Assembly: GCA_023459495.1 (NCBI GenBank)
Contig: JAEWTL010000077.1
Span: 62,001-126,000 of the forward strand
Reading direction: 5' to 3'
Origin: Bacillota bacterium
GTDB taxonomy: Bacteria; Bacillota; Clostridia; Christensenellales; SZUA-584
Length of the DNA: 64,000 bases
Below are positions 16,376 through 25,585 of the stretch, in pieces. The notes under the pieces are model-generated. The model was not told the DNA's origin and did no database searches. It saw nothing but the letters and a program-made list of their open reading frames with translations. Position numbers and translations under genes: made by a program. How positions within the stretch are numbered: the first letter of the stretch is position 1; each line of letters opens with the position of its first letter.

Positions 16376-18157
16376 TTATTCAGGCAGAACGGACGCTGCG
16401 AAATATACCGCGCCTGCCGCTTGCCCAAACTGTGCGACGCTGTACGCAGGATCGTCCCGCAGCTCGCACATCAGCGGTGTGTAGGCCAGTTCATCATCGG
16501 CTGCAGAGAATACGATACCGGGCAGCACTTTACGCGCACCGGCTAGCATCAGCTCAAAGCAACGGCGGCGTTTCACAAAGCGCCCATACAGCACGCGGGG
16601 CTTTGTTGCGGGATGCAGCACGTCCTCGGTTTCCATCCATGTGGCAGCCAGATAAGCGCCGATCTCCTCGAAAATGCGCTCGGCTTCGGAGATTCCCTCC
16701 TCCGCCTGCTTCATCAGATGCTCCAGAAACTTTTTGCGCAGGTCAACGGGTTCCACAGTCGGCACCATGGAGTTTTCGCTCTCCACCGTGATAAATCCTT
16801 TATCAAACAGTTCCTGATAAAGCGTGGGTGCGCTGAGCCGGTAGTATTGTTCCGCGAGCCGAAACGCACCGCTCTGGCTGGTATACTTCTGCAGCGTCCC
16901 GGCCAACCCGGTGTTGAAGTTGTTCACGCTGCGTACGTCATTGGGGTTGTATGCCCGGGCAGGCTCGCTGCCGAGGTCGATGATGCAGTTGTACACCTCC
17001 AGCGGGTATTCAGGTACCTTACCTTCCTCATCGATCCAGCCTGTACCCAGTTCGGTACCCAGCGTATGCGCAAATATGCCTGCTCGCACCTGCTCCGCAT
17101 GAGACGAATGGGCGAGCTCAACCGCCGCGGTATATGCTGCCATCGGCCCGTCGTTGGTGATATGCACCGCGCCGTCCTCACGGCAGAGGGTGGCCAACTT
17201 TTCGTTAAGCACCGTCAGCCGACGGAATTCCGCCTCGTAATCAAGAGAACGCTCCCGTACGCCTCTGGTCTTGTACGTCTCCCCGCCCACGATCATGTCC
17301 CGGATTACAACATCCGGGAAGCTCAGACCAATGGCGTCCAATGGTGTTACAGCGCTGATATACGCTTCAAGCTGCTCCACGTTGCGCTGCATCTCTGCTA
17401 CAGTAGTGTCACGGCGCAGCACAGACTTGCGGATCTCCGCGATCTCCGCCGGACAATCGCCGTCCAGCGAGAGCAATGCGCGCGATACCCGCACCAACAG
17501 CATCACCGTGTCCACAATGGGATCGATGCTGGAAAAAGCAGCGGGAAACCAGTCGTATTCCTTGATATGGTCGATATGGCCGTGCCTGGCGCCGACCACC
17601 TTGATATCGGTTCCGCCCACGTCCAGCCCGCAGATCAGGCCCTTTGCCGACTTCTTCACCGCCTGTCGAAACGCCTCCGTAATGTCTCCTGCCGCAGACT
17701 GTATTTCAGCTGCGCCGGAGAGGGCAGTATCGCCCCGGACCACGCGGAAAGCAAACGTCTCCGCACCGAGCGCCCTGTTGATCCGATCCGTCACGTTCAG
17801 ACACTTGGCATAGCCGCTGCGCTGCGCACGAGGCACATTCACCCCGAAAACCTCTTCCAGCGACACAGCCAGTTCGTATGCGAAGCCCTGTGTTGCCGCA
17901 TAAACCGTCATGCAGCGGCCGCCCAGCATGGAGAGTACGTTGTAGATACGGGCATAGAAATATCTGTGGAGAAAATCCGTTTCCGCTTCGTTTTGTGGCT
18001 CCGGCAGCCCGATCAGAAATTCTTGCTCACCCCCGCCCGAAAGCGAAAGTACGCATTTTAAAGGCGTTCCTTCGGCGTCAAAGCGCTGCTTCACCTCGTA
18101 GAGGTATACGCTTTCACCCCGCTTCGCCCTGTCTATATAATCGTTGAATCCTGCCAT
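16376..18157 (-). CDS. Large ROK/ASKHA-like sugar-kinase-family protein
   Basis: A 593-residue protein, nearly twice the size of a typical ROK kinase. Residues 1-170 form a region I do not recognise. The ASKHA phosphate-1 motif GLDVGGTDIKV begins at about residue 177, followed by a second glycine-rich ATP-site segment (HTLGTELGTGW). The ROK zinc motif CxCGxxGC is absent. An AGGG site precedes the ATG. It lies 24 nt downstream of the GRE activase gene and ends the long GRE operon before a terminator. It may be a sugar kinase for the GRE substrate or product. It lacks the bridging Cys residues of dehydratase-activator ASKHA proteins, so I disfavour that role. Confidence 0.6.
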   Translation of the reverse strand: MAGFNDYIDRAKRGESVYLYEVKQRFDAEGTPLKCVLSLSGGGEQEFLIGLPEPQNEAETDFLHRYFYARIYNVLSMLGGRCMTVYAATQGFAYELAVSLEEVFGVNVPRAQRSGYAKCLNVTDRINRALGAETFAFRVVRGDTALSGAAEIQSAAGDITEAFRQAVKKSAKGLICGLDVGGTDIKVVGARHGHIDHIKEYDWFPAAFSSIDPIVDTVMLLVRVSRALLSLDGDCPAEIAEIRKSVLRRDTTVAEMQRNVEQLEAYISAVTPLDAIGLSFPDVVIRDMIVGGETYKTRGVRERSLDYEAEFRRLTVLNEKLATLCREDGAVHITNDGPMAAYTAAVELAHSSHAEQVRAGIFAHTLGTELGTGWIDEEGKVPEYPLEVYNCIIDLGSEPARAYNPNDVRSVNNFNTGLAGTLQKYTSQSGAFRLAEQYYRLSAPTLYQELFDKGFITVESENSMVPTVEPVDLRKKFLEHLMKQAEEGISEAERIFEEIGAYLAATWMETEDVLHPATKPRVLYGRFVKRRRCFELMLAGARKVLPGIVFSAADDELAYTPLMCELRDDPAYSVAQFGQAAGAVYFAASVLPE

Positions 18158-18181
18158 CGTTTCACCCTCGCATCCTTGCTG

Positions 18182-19075
18182 TTATTTCACCGTTAAGCCA
18201 TGCTTGGCAACGATTCGTTTAAATTCTTTCATCCGCTCCGGCGGATAAGGCGAACCCGGTGCAGTAATAAAATCGCGGCGGAGCGATTCGTACTTACCGA
18301 CGCACATCGGATTGAAGTTGATGAGTTCCACCGGAACATCCGGATTGATGTTTGCAATGTAGGCCGCGATGCCGTCCAGATTTTCCTCATCTGCGGTATA
18401 GCCTGGTATCAGCGGGATCCTGATGACCAGATCCTTGCCGCTATGCGCCAGCCACTCAAAGTTCTGAAGGATCAGCGCGTTGTCCGTGCCTGTTGCCGCC
18501 TTGTGCCGCTCCGGATCGATCAGCTTTAAATCCGCAATGATGCTGTCAGTACTTTCCGCGAACGCGCGCATCACTTCCGTCGGCGCAAACATGGAGGTCT
18601 CAATAGCGGTGTTGATGCCCCGTTCCCGGCACTGCCTCAGCACCTCCAGCGAAAACTCAGGTGATGCTGTACATTCGCCACCGCTTAGGGTGACACCGCC
18701 GCTGTCGCCGTAGAATACTCTGTCGCGTTCGATCTGCTCCATCGCTTCATCCACGGTCATCCGCACCGCATCGGCCTGCATCGCTCCCGTCGGGCATGCG
18801 CGGATGCACTCGCCGCACAGGTCGCATTTTTCATCGTCGATGCGTATACCCTGCTCATCGGAACTGAGGGCACCCTGCGGGCAGGCAGCAATACAACTGC
18901 CGCAGTTCACACACCGACTCGGCACGTGCCAAAGATGAATTTCGGGCGATATCCCCTCCGGATTGTGACACCATTTGCAGCGCAGCGGACACCCCTTGAT
19001 AAACAGCACCGTCCGGATACCGTTCCCGTCGTTTACGCCGAAGCGCTTGATGTCAAATACATTGGCACTAATCAT
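18182..19075 (-). CDS. Glycyl-radical enzyme activase with ferredoxin insert
   Basis: Radical-SAM enzyme (297 aa) that installs the glycyl radical on the GRE encoded just upstream. The S-adenosylmethionine cluster motif is C29-x3-C33-x2-C36 (KGCPLRCKWC). Two further 4Fe-4S motifs of bacterial ferredoxin type follow: CVNCGSCIAAC and CDLCGECIRAC. SGGEC, the SAM-binding GGE motif, lies after the insert. The ATG at 19075 overlaps the GRE stop in ATGA, implying translational coupling. Ferredoxin-insert activases accompany dehydratase- or lyase-type GREs more often than pyruvate formate-lyase itself. Confidence 0.92.
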   Translation of the reverse strand: MISANVFDIKRFGVNDGNGIRTVLFIKGCPLRCKWCHNPEGISPEIHLWHVPSRCVNCGSCIAACPQGALSSDEQGIRIDDEKCDLCGECIRACPTGAMQADAVRMTVDEAMEQIERDRVFYGDSGGVTLSGGECTASPEFSLEVLRQCRERGINTAIETSMFAPTEVMRAFAESTDSIIADLKLIDPERHKAATGTDNALILQNFEWLAHSGKDLVIRIPLIPGYTADEENLDGIAAYIANINPDVPVELINFNPMCVGKYESLRRDFITAPGSPYPPERMKEFKRIVAKHGLTVK

Positions 19076-21438
19076 AGGTCGCAGTAACTCGTACGCGCAA
19101 TGATCTCGCACTGCAGGTCCTTCGCGAGCTCCGTAAAGTAGGCGGTGTACCCCGCCACGCGGATGGTCAGGCTGCGGTAAAGCTCCGGATTCTGCTGCGC
19201 CGCCATCAAATCTTCCTTGTTCACCACGTTGAACTGCACATGGATGATCTTAAGCTTGATGAACGCGCGCATCAGGCTGACGAATTTGCCAACCCCCTCG
19301 TCGGACTGGAACAGCGAAGGCAAAAACTTCATGTTGAGCAGCGTGCCATTGCTTCCGAGCTTTGATTCAATCCGAGATACGGAACGCAGCAGGGCCGTAG
19401 GGCCTTTCATGTCACGGCCATATACCGCCGACATGCCACCGTCGGCCAACGGCTGCTTTGCGCCGCGCCCGTCCGGCGTTGCGCCCACGTTCTGACCCAT
19501 CGGCACGTGCGCCGATACAGTGTATAGTCCCGCGTGATAGACGCCGCCCCGCGCATTGGTATAGCCCTTCAGCTTGTCAGCAAAATAGGTAATCCACTTG
19601 TCCGCGATGTCGTCCACCCATTCCACGTCGTTGCCGTACTTGGGTGCTTTATTCAGCAGGCGCAATTTCAGCAGCTCCGCGCCTTCATAATCGTTCAGCA
19701 GCGCTTCATGGAGTTCAGTGCGGTCCACCTGCGGGTCGTCATAGACCAGCGTTTTTAATGCTGCGAGGCTGTCGGCGATGTTCGCGCACTGGATGGCTTG
19801 TATGCCCGAGAGGTTGTAGTACGCACCGCCCGCCGTGACGTCTATGCCTTTCTCCAGACAGTTGTCGATCACACCCGAAAGCATCGGGGAGGGGAGTATC
19901 TCTGCATGCGCTTTTTCCACCACCTCGCAGCAGCGGATCATGCGGTCAAAGAAGAAGTCGATCTGCGCTTTAAACGCTTTCTCGACATCCTCGTAGGTTT
20001 CAAAGTCCTTCAAAGTACCGGTGTGAGCGCCCATCTGCTTGCCGGTCAGCAGGCATTTGCCGTCGTTCAGTGCCAGCTCCAGCGCCTTGACGAGGTTGAA
20101 CATGGCCGCATCGCTCCAGCCCAGGCTGTTGCCCATGGTGGTCAGCTCCACACAACCCACGATCGCATAGTTTTTTGCGTCGGCATCACTGATGCCTTTG
20201 TCCATCAGGGCCGGGATCACTGCGTCGTCGTTGAACAGCTGCGGCATGCCGCTGCCCACTCCGATTACCTGCGCGCAGCGGCGAAGGAAATGATCCGACG
20301 AACCGGTGAACACGCGCGCCGAAAGGTTGGGCTGGGGCAGGCGCAGATGCTCCTGCGCACGCAGGAAGATATAGGATAACTCGTTGGAAGAATCCTGCCC
20401 ATCAACGTCCTGACCGCCGATAGCCACATTGAAGCCGATCGGGAACCCGGCAAAATACCGTGCACTCGACGAGCTGCGCAGGTAAACGATCTGGTTGAAC
20501 TTGATATACAGTGACTCGACGATCTCCAGCGCCTGCACGTCGGTCAGGCGGCCCGCTTCGATATCGCGCTGATAGTACGGATAGAGGTACTGGTCCATCC
20601 GACCGGGCGAAAACGACGACGCATTGGATTCCATCTGCAGCAGCACGAACAGGAACCATGCGCACTGTACGGCTTCGTGAAAGGTTTCGGGCGGAGCAGA
20701 TGCGATCTTGCGGCAGATACGGGCGACTTCTTTCATTTCGTCCGCATCATATTTCGGGTCGGCGGAAAGCCGCTCCGCGAGCATGGCATAACGCTCCATG
20801 AATGCGCTTGCGGCCTGCATGACGATCTCCACGCCCTCATAAAAAGGCGCTTTTTCTCCGCCTTCAGTACGGCGACTGTGTGCGTCCGCTGCGATACCGG
20901 TCGGACCAAGCTTAAGCCAGTTGGGCGTGTTCGGACAGATGTGCCCCTGCGCATGGTCGGTTTGATTGATCTTGGCAACCTTGCCGATCGCTTTCATCTC
21001 GACGCCGATGCGCTCGTCGAGTATATCTTCCAGCGTCCTGCCCTTCCAGAAAGGCAGGATGTCGCTGCGGAATTCGTCGATGTCTTCCGATCTCACTTCA
21101 AACCGGTCCTGCTCGCGGGTCGGCAGCGTCTCGATCTCCTTATCCACCCAGGAGAGGCCGGACTCGGGAAAAATCACGCCAGCGCGTATCCCGGCAGTAC
21201 GGTTGCCCACGATGATCTCACCCGGATCGATGCGAATCTGCATACGCTCCAGCGCGGCTTTCAGCGCCTCAGCACGCAGCAGGTTCACCGGCTTGTTGGG
21301 ATTCTTTCGGTACACCTCGGTGACGATGCGGGCCTGTTCGATGGAGGCGTACCGTTTCTCATCATAAAGCATTGCCTTGAGACTCTTTGTTCTTTCGCTC
21401 TGCGTCAATGCGTCAATCTGTTCAATTCTGTTTTCCAT
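19072..21438 (-). CDS. Glycyl radical enzyme, dehydratase/lyase-type (PFL family)
   Basis: Anaerobic radical enzyme of 788 aa. The glycyl radical site is RVAGYTAYF, with Gly at about residue 763. The thiyl-radical Cys is about 429 in VGCVELT, with the Glu two residues on that acts as base in dehydratase and C-X lyase GREs. Pyruvate formate-lyase has an adjacent Cys pair instead, so that identity is unlikely. I chose the ATG at 21438, with GGGGGTGA upstream. It is followed by its activase (4-nt overlap) and the ROK-like protein. A 209-nt gap with no clear terminator separates it from the redox-protein gene, so it could be read with the ABC importer or from its own promoter. The substrate is unknown, probably a polyol or sugar derivative. 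Confidence 0.9.
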   Translation of the reverse strand: MENRIEQIDALTQSERTKSLKAMLYDEKRYASIEQARIVTEVYRKNPNKPVNLLRAEALKAALERMQIRIDPGEIIVGNRTAGIRAGVIFPESGLSWVDKEIETLPTREQDRFEVRSEDIDEFRSDILPFWKGRTLEDILDERIGVEMKAIGKVAKINQTDHAQGHICPNTPNWLKLGPTGIAADAHSRRTEGGEKAPFYEGVEIVMQAASAFMERYAMLAERLSADPKYDADEMKEVARICRKIASAPPETFHEAVQCAWFLFVLLQMESNASSFSPGRMDQYLYPYYQRDIEAGRLTDVQALEIVESLYIKFNQIVYLRSSSSARYFAGFPIGFNVAIGGQDVDGQDSSNELSYIFLRAQEHLRLPQPNLSARVFTGSSDHFLRRCAQVIGVGSGMPQLFNDDAVIPALMDKGISDADAKNYAIVGCVELTTMGNSLGWSDAAMFNLVKALELALNDGKCLLTGKQMGAHTGTLKDFETYEDVEKAFKAQIDFFFDRMIRCCEVVEKAHAEILPSPMLSGVIDNCLEKGIDVTAGGAYYNLSGIQAIQCANIADSLAALKTLVYDDPQVDRTELHEALLNDYEGAELLKLRLLNKAPKYGNDVEWVDDIADKWITYFADKLKGYTNARGGVYHAGLYTVSAHVPMGQNVGATPDGRGAKQPLADGGMSAVYGRDMKGPTALLRSVSRIESKLGSNGTLLNMKFLPSLFQSDEGVGKFVSLMRAFIKLKIIHVQFNVVNKEDLMAAQQNPELYRSLTIRVAGYTAYFTELAKDLQCEIIARTSYCDL

Positions 21439-21647
21439 ACGCTCACCCCCATATTGGATTCTGATACCATTGTATTGTGTCCAATTCAGATATGAAACCC
21501 GCATGCGTATTCAAAAGGTATCCGAAAATGAACCCTTGCAGGTTTGGTCTATACAGCCCAAAATCACTCGCATCGGAAACAATAAACTGGCATGGTGTTT
21601 AAATAATCACGTAATAATACAAAGTCCCTGATCAAGCGTGAATACAA

Positions 21648-22157
21648 TTATTTTAAACCGTTTTCTCTTTGTATGATCTCCAATGTCAGCCTCACCGCAC
21701 TGGTGATAGCCGCTCCGCAGGCCGGAACCTTGAGATTATACAGGTTGCCATTCTCATTGTTGCAGGCGCTGTCGCATGCCATGCCCTCCGGCATGTCCCA
21801 CTCAAAGCTCTCCATCGGATGAGTCAAAATCGGGCCGCAAACTGTTGTCCCCAACTCTTTACTGAAACGGTCTACGAATTCGATCGTCAGCTCTCCCAAC
21901 CTGTCGCTTGCGGTCTGGTCCTGTTCGCTTGTTCCGAAGGCCAGCCCGAGCGCAATCCCCGCTCCTGCCACTGCCCCGCAAAGCTGCTGGTGGCGCATAC
22001 CGCCGCCGAAGGCAGCCGACAGCTTCATCGCATCCCCTTCGCTGATTCCGACAAAAGGCGCCAAAGCGCAGAGACATGCCTGCGAACAATGGCATCCCGT
22101 GCTTTTCACCTTGAGCGCACGGCTGCATGCCAAATAAATCTTGTCCTTATCTTCCAT
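21648..22157 (-). CDS. C_GCAxxG_C_C family redox-active protein
   Basis: A 169-residue Cys-rich protein of the C_GCAxxG_C_C family. The N-terminal Cys cluster is STGCHCSQACLC, the central motif is QLCGAVAGAGIALG, and further Cys lie in TVCGPIL and ACDSAC. Members are thought to bind an iron-sulfur cluster or do thiol redox chemistry; no enzymatic role is firmly known to me. The ATG at 22157 has AAAGGA upstream. It lies between a UPF0303 gene and the GRE in one co-directional series. It might therefore supply electrons to, or protect, the radical system; this is inference. Confidence 0.75.
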   Translation of the reverse strand: MEDKDKIYLACSRALKVKSTGCHCSQACLCALAPFVGISEGDAMKLSAAFGGGMRHQQLCGAVAGAGIALGLAFGTSEQDQTASDRLGELTIEFVDRFSKELGTTVCGPILTHPMESFEWDMPEGMACDSACNNENGNLYNLKVPACGAAITSAVRLTLEIIQRENGLK

Positions 22158-22204
22158 GTCCGTTTCCTTTCGCTCCTGGTCTTTAATAGAATGAAGCGCT
22201 GAAT

Positions 22205-22702
22205 TCACACCTTAAGAACGCCGATACTGACGTTCAAATGCTCTGCGAGCGCGTCCGCGATGATCTGGTGATCCAGATAGTGTGCAAGGCCCGATACAGT
22301 GATATAGACAAACGTCTCACCCTGCCGCATCAAAACCGGAAAGCAGCCTCCGCAGGCCACAAACGAGTCTTCCCGGTCCAGCCAGGTTTCTTTCCGCAGT
22401 CCGGCCTCAATCTCGAGATACGCGCGCAGGGAACTGACGCCCGTCAGCTTGCTGACATTGCGCTTGCGCAGCATCCACGCGTCGTTTTCGAGCTTTGACG
22501 CTGCCATCTTGCAGGAAAATATGACGCTGTCGTCCTCGGTAATGCTGACGCACAGGTCCTCTTTATATCTCTCTTTGGCAAGCTTTAAAATCTCAAGGCC
22601 GATATCAAGCGCATCCTCGCGGGTAAAGGCGTCGAATCGCAGCTTGTCCTCATGCTCCTGCAGCACGGCCAGCCATGCAGGGTCGCTGATGAATCTCCCC
22701 AT
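22205..22702 (-). CDS. UPF0303 family protein
   Basis: A 165-residue protein resembling the UPF0303 (YBR137W) family, a heme-degrading-domain-like fold of uncertain function. Recognisable parts are the FTREDALDIGLEIL helix, the VSITEDDSVIFS strand and the FVACGGCFPV loop. Its ATG overlaps the stop of the upstream AroE-like gene (TGATG), so the two are translationally coupled. UPF0303 genes recur in sugar-catabolic operons; a small-molecule binding or ring-opening role is possible but unproven. Confidence 0.72.
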   Translation of the reverse strand: MGRFISDPAWLAVLQEHEDKLRFDAFTREDALDIGLEILKLAKERYKEDLCVSITEDDSVIFSCKMAASKLENDAWMLRKRNVSKLTGVSSLRAYLEIEAGLRKETWLDREDSFVACGGCFPVLMRQGETFVYITVSGLAHYLDHQIIADALAEHLNVSIGVLKV

Positions 22703-23562
22703 CAGCTCAGCGCCTCCTGCAGGGCTTTCAGCATCACTTCTTTATTGGGTTTCATCCCCGTCCACATCTCAATATTGATCGCTGCCTGGTTGATGAGCAT
22801 GCCCGTTCCGGTGTTCCATTTCGCGCCACGCGCTTCGGCCGCGCGAAGGAACGGTGTAACCGCCGGATTGGGAATCACGTCCTGCACAAACATCGACGGC
22901 AGTATGGTATCCGTAACGACGTCCGGCATTTCATCCACCTTGGGATACAACCCGATGGGCGTGGCATTGATGAGGATGTCCGTATCCGCAGGCACGGCGT
23001 ACGTTTTGTCCCAGTTCACGTATTCCGACTGCTTGCAGATTTCTCCCAGTAACTTCATCAGGCTCTCGCCCAGCGCCTTGTCCTCAGGCCGGTTCACAAT
23101 CGTTATGCTTCCCGCTCCCGCGAGGCTCATTTCCACGCTGATTGCCCGTGCCGCGCCGCCCGCGCCCATGATAACGACCTTCTTGCCTGCTGGGTCCACG
23201 CTGTTGCTGTGCAGGGACTCCATGAAACCCTTGCCATCGGTATTATCACCAAACAGCTTGCCGTTATCGTTCACGATCATGTTCACCGCACCGATCAGAC
23301 GCGCGCTCTCCGAGAGTTCGTCTAAGAACTCGATCACCTTGATTTTGTGCGGTATCGTGCAGTTGATGCCGCGCATTTTGAAGGCTTTGAGCCCCCAAAT
23401 CGCATCCTCCAGCATATCCGGGTCCACATCGATGGTCAAAAACCGCCAAAGGTGAAGCCCCATATCTTTAAACGCTGCCTCCTGAATCACTACACCGGGG
23501 TTCTCCGCGGCAGGATGACCGAAGACGCCAACCAAACAGTCCAGATAATTCTGTTCTTTCAT
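22702..23562 (-). CDS. Shikimate-dehydrogenase-fold (AroE-like) oxidoreductase
   Basis: NAD(P)-dependent dehydrogenase of 286 aa. Catalytic Lys is in NCTIPHKIK and Asp/Asn in FGDNTDGKGF. The Rossmann loop is MGAGGAARAI (about residues 130-139), followed by NATPIGL. The N-terminal substrate strand reads GHPAAENP (residues 15-22) where true AroE has a Ser-x-Ser-Pro motif that binds the shikimate carboxylate. Location between an ABC sugar permease and the UPF0303/GRE genes also argues for catabolism of a cyclic or sugar polyol rather than aromatic biosynthesis. GAGGT precedes the ATG. Confidence 0.82.
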   Translation of the reverse strand: MKEQNYLDCLVGVFGHPAAENPGVVIQEAAFKDMGLHLWRFLTIDVDPDMLEDAIWGLKAFKMRGINCTIPHKIKVIEFLDELSESARLIGAVNMIVNDNGKLFGDNTDGKGFMESLHSNSVDPAGKKVVIMGAGGAARAISVEMSLAGAGSITIVNRPEDKALGESLMKLLGEICKQSEYVNWDKTYAVPADTDILINATPIGLYPKVDEMPDVVTDTILPSMFVQDVIPNPAVTPFLRAAEARGAKWNTGTGMLINQAAINIEMWTGMKPNKEVMLKALQEALS

Positions 23563-23597
23563 ATCTACCTCTTTTCTTGGCTAATCCGATTCTTCAA

Positions 23598-24599
23598 TCA
23601 TACCGCTTCGCGCTTGCGCTTCACGCCAAAGCAGTCCAGCCAGAGGATACCGACGATGACAACGCCCTGTACCAGCTGCTGGATGTAGGACGCAATCGTC
23701 GATACGTTCATAATAGCCGTAACCATGTTCATGCAGTTCTGCAGCACTGCCAGCGCCATCAGGCCGATGAAGGTCTGTATGATGCCGCCTTTGCCGCCTG
23801 TCAGGGACGTGCCGCCGATGACCGCGCCGCAGTGGATCAGTAGCGGATACGGATCGCCGTAAATTGAGTTGCCGGAATTCAGCTTGGACGAGAGCAGTAC
23901 GCCGCCGAGCGCTGCGGTAACACCGCTGATGATGAAAGCTGCCCATTTTGTTCTTCTCGCGTTGATACCGGCATAAACCGCAACTTCATAGTCGCCGCCC
24001 ACCGCATACAGGTTTCTTCCAAACTGCGTATAGCGCAGGACCAGGTAGATAATCACCAGCACGGCGAGCATAATTACAACCAGATTGGGGATCATTCCGA
24101 AAATTTTACCGTTGCCGATCTTCATGAATGCGGAATTCTTTGGGGAGATCGGATGGGCATTCGTCACTTCCTGACTGATCCCTTTGAGCACCATACCCAT
24201 ACCCAGCGTGATGATGAAAGGCTCGGTCTTCTGATGCACAACGAAGAAACCGTTGATGAAGCCCACGAACGCGCCCAGCGCCAAAGCACCCAATATGGCA
24301 AGCGGTATCGGCAGGTATTCCATCAGCATGATCGTGACGATACCCGAAAGGCTGAGCATGCCGCCAACCGACAGGTCACACCCGGCGGTGATAATAACCA
24401 GCGTGACACCGGCTGAGAGGATCAGCGTGATCGATGCGGAGTTCAGCATATCCAACTGGTTATATGGCGTTAAAAAATTCGTTTTCGCGCCCGACAAATT
24501 TAATACCAGCATGATAAGGTACATTGCAATAATTGCGATAAGGGCTTTCTGTTTTGACGCAATTCTCACAGCGCTTCTACCAAAATTTCTGCCGTTCAT
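23598..24599 (-). CDS. Sugar ABC transporter permease (RbsC-like)
   Basis: CUT2 permease of 333 aa with about ten transmembrane segments, the AGCDLSVGGMLSLSG motif and the ATPase-contact loop GRNLYAVGGDYEVAVYAGI. The start overlaps the stop of the upstream permease by 4 nt. It is the last transporter gene before the AroE-like gene, 35 nt away. Confidence 0.9.
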   Translation of the reverse strand: MNGRNFGRSAVRIASKQKALIAIIAMYLIMLVLNLSGAKTNFLTPYNQLDMLNSASITLILSAGVTLVIITAGCDLSVGGMLSLSGIVTIMLMEYLPIPLAILGALALGAFVGFINGFFVVHQKTEPFIITLGMGMVLKGISQEVTNAHPISPKNSAFMKIGNGKIFGMIPNLVVIMLAVLVIIYLVLRYTQFGRNLYAVGGDYEVAVYAGINARRTKWAAFIISGVTAALGGVLLSSKLNSGNSIYGDPYPLLIHCGAVIGGTSLTGGKGGIIQTFIGLMALAVLQNCMNMVTAIMNVSTIASYIQQLVQGVVIVGILWLDCFGVKRKREAV

Positions 24600-25585
24600 T
24601 TATATTCCCCCCTCAGCTCCTTGCGATTGTCCAGCCAGATCGCAATCATGAGTATTGCGCCGCTCAAAACGGTCTGCATAAAAGTGGATACGCCCATCAG
24701 CGTCATGCAGTTGGACAACAGCGTGACCAGTATGACGCCAAACAGGGTTCGCAGCACGCTTCCGTTGCCGCCTTTCAATGTGGTGCCGCCTACAACCACC
24801 GCGAGGATCGAATTGGTATCATATCCAACGCCCATGAGCGGATGTGCCTGCGTAGCGCGGGAAAACAACACGACCCCACCCAGCGCAGCCATCATACCGG
24901 AAACCGTGAATACCAGCATAATGGTTTGATTGACAGGGATACCGGACAGCCTCGCGGCTGTCTTGTTGCCGCCCGTCAGCGCAATCGAACGGCCTCTGTA
25001 GGTTTTGCTTTGGAATATATGCAGCAGTACGAGGCAGACGACAAATATGAGTATAGTAACTGAGAAAACTCCGACTGTGCCCGACCCGATTGCTGAAAAA
25101 ATCGAGGTGTTTTTCGTGATCCACCGCATCTGATGCGTAGAACCGCCCGATATAATCAGTGCGAGCGCGCCATATACCGTGCTCATACCAAAAGTGATAA
25201 ACAGCGCGTCAAACATGGTCGTCGCGCCTGCGCTCAATACCAGCAGGCTGTTGATAAATCCGAGCAGCGCACCGAGGGCCAGCCCGATCAGCAGTGCAGG
25301 AACCTGTCCCAGAGGCTCGATCAGCGCCACCGTTACCACAACCACCAGGTTGATAATACCGGCAACGGACAGATCGATGAAGCCGCCGATGATCGCAAAC
25401 GTCATGCCCAGTGAAACAAAGCTTAAAGCGCCCAGCTGGCTCATGATGTTGGTAAAGTTCTGCGGCAATAAGAACTTGGGTTCCACGATTATCGTAATCA
25501 CAACAAGGAGTACGATTGCAACGATAACAAGATGGTCTCTGAGGAAATTCAGGCCAGTCTTTATTGGATTATTTGGCTTGCTCAT
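24596..25585 (-). CDS. Sugar ABC transporter permease (RbsC-like)
   Basis: Second permease of this importer, 329 aa, with GGFIDLSVAGIINL and the coupling loop GRSIALTGGNKTAARLSGI. I chose the ATG at 25585 (GAGGGGG upstream), which places its start inside the last 17 nt of the ATPase gene. It pairs with the permease downstream. Confidence 0.88.
   Translation of the reverse strand: MSKPNNPIKTGLNFLRDHLVIVAIVLLVVITIIVEPKFLLPQNFTNIMSQLGALSFVSLGMTFAIIGGFIDLSVAGIINLVVVVTVALIEPLGQVPALLIGLALGALLGFINSLLVLSAGATTMFDALFITFGMSTVYGALALIISGGSTHQMRWITKNTSIFSAIGSGTVGVFSVTILIFVVCLVLLHIFQSKTYRGRSIALTGGNKTAARLSGIPVNQTIMLVFTVSGMMAALGGVVLFSRATQAHPLMGVGYDTNSILAVVVGGTTLKGGNGSVLRTLFGVILVTLLSNCMTLMGVSTFMQTVLSGAILMIAIWLDNRKELRGEYK

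Noticed and set aside
16613..18061. A 482-codon open frame on the plus strand
   Set aside because: It is antisense to the ROK-like gene and composed mainly of Arg, His and Gln. The minus-strand frame has the motifs and a proper RBS.
19072..21438. Annotation as pyruvate formate-lyase
   Set aside because: PflB has two adjacent active-site cysteines. This protein and the one at 30.7-33.1 kb have a single Cys followed by Val-Glu.
22702..23562. Annotation as biosynthetic shikimate dehydrogenase
   Set aside because: The shikimate-binding serines are missing and the gene sits within a catabolic ABC operon.
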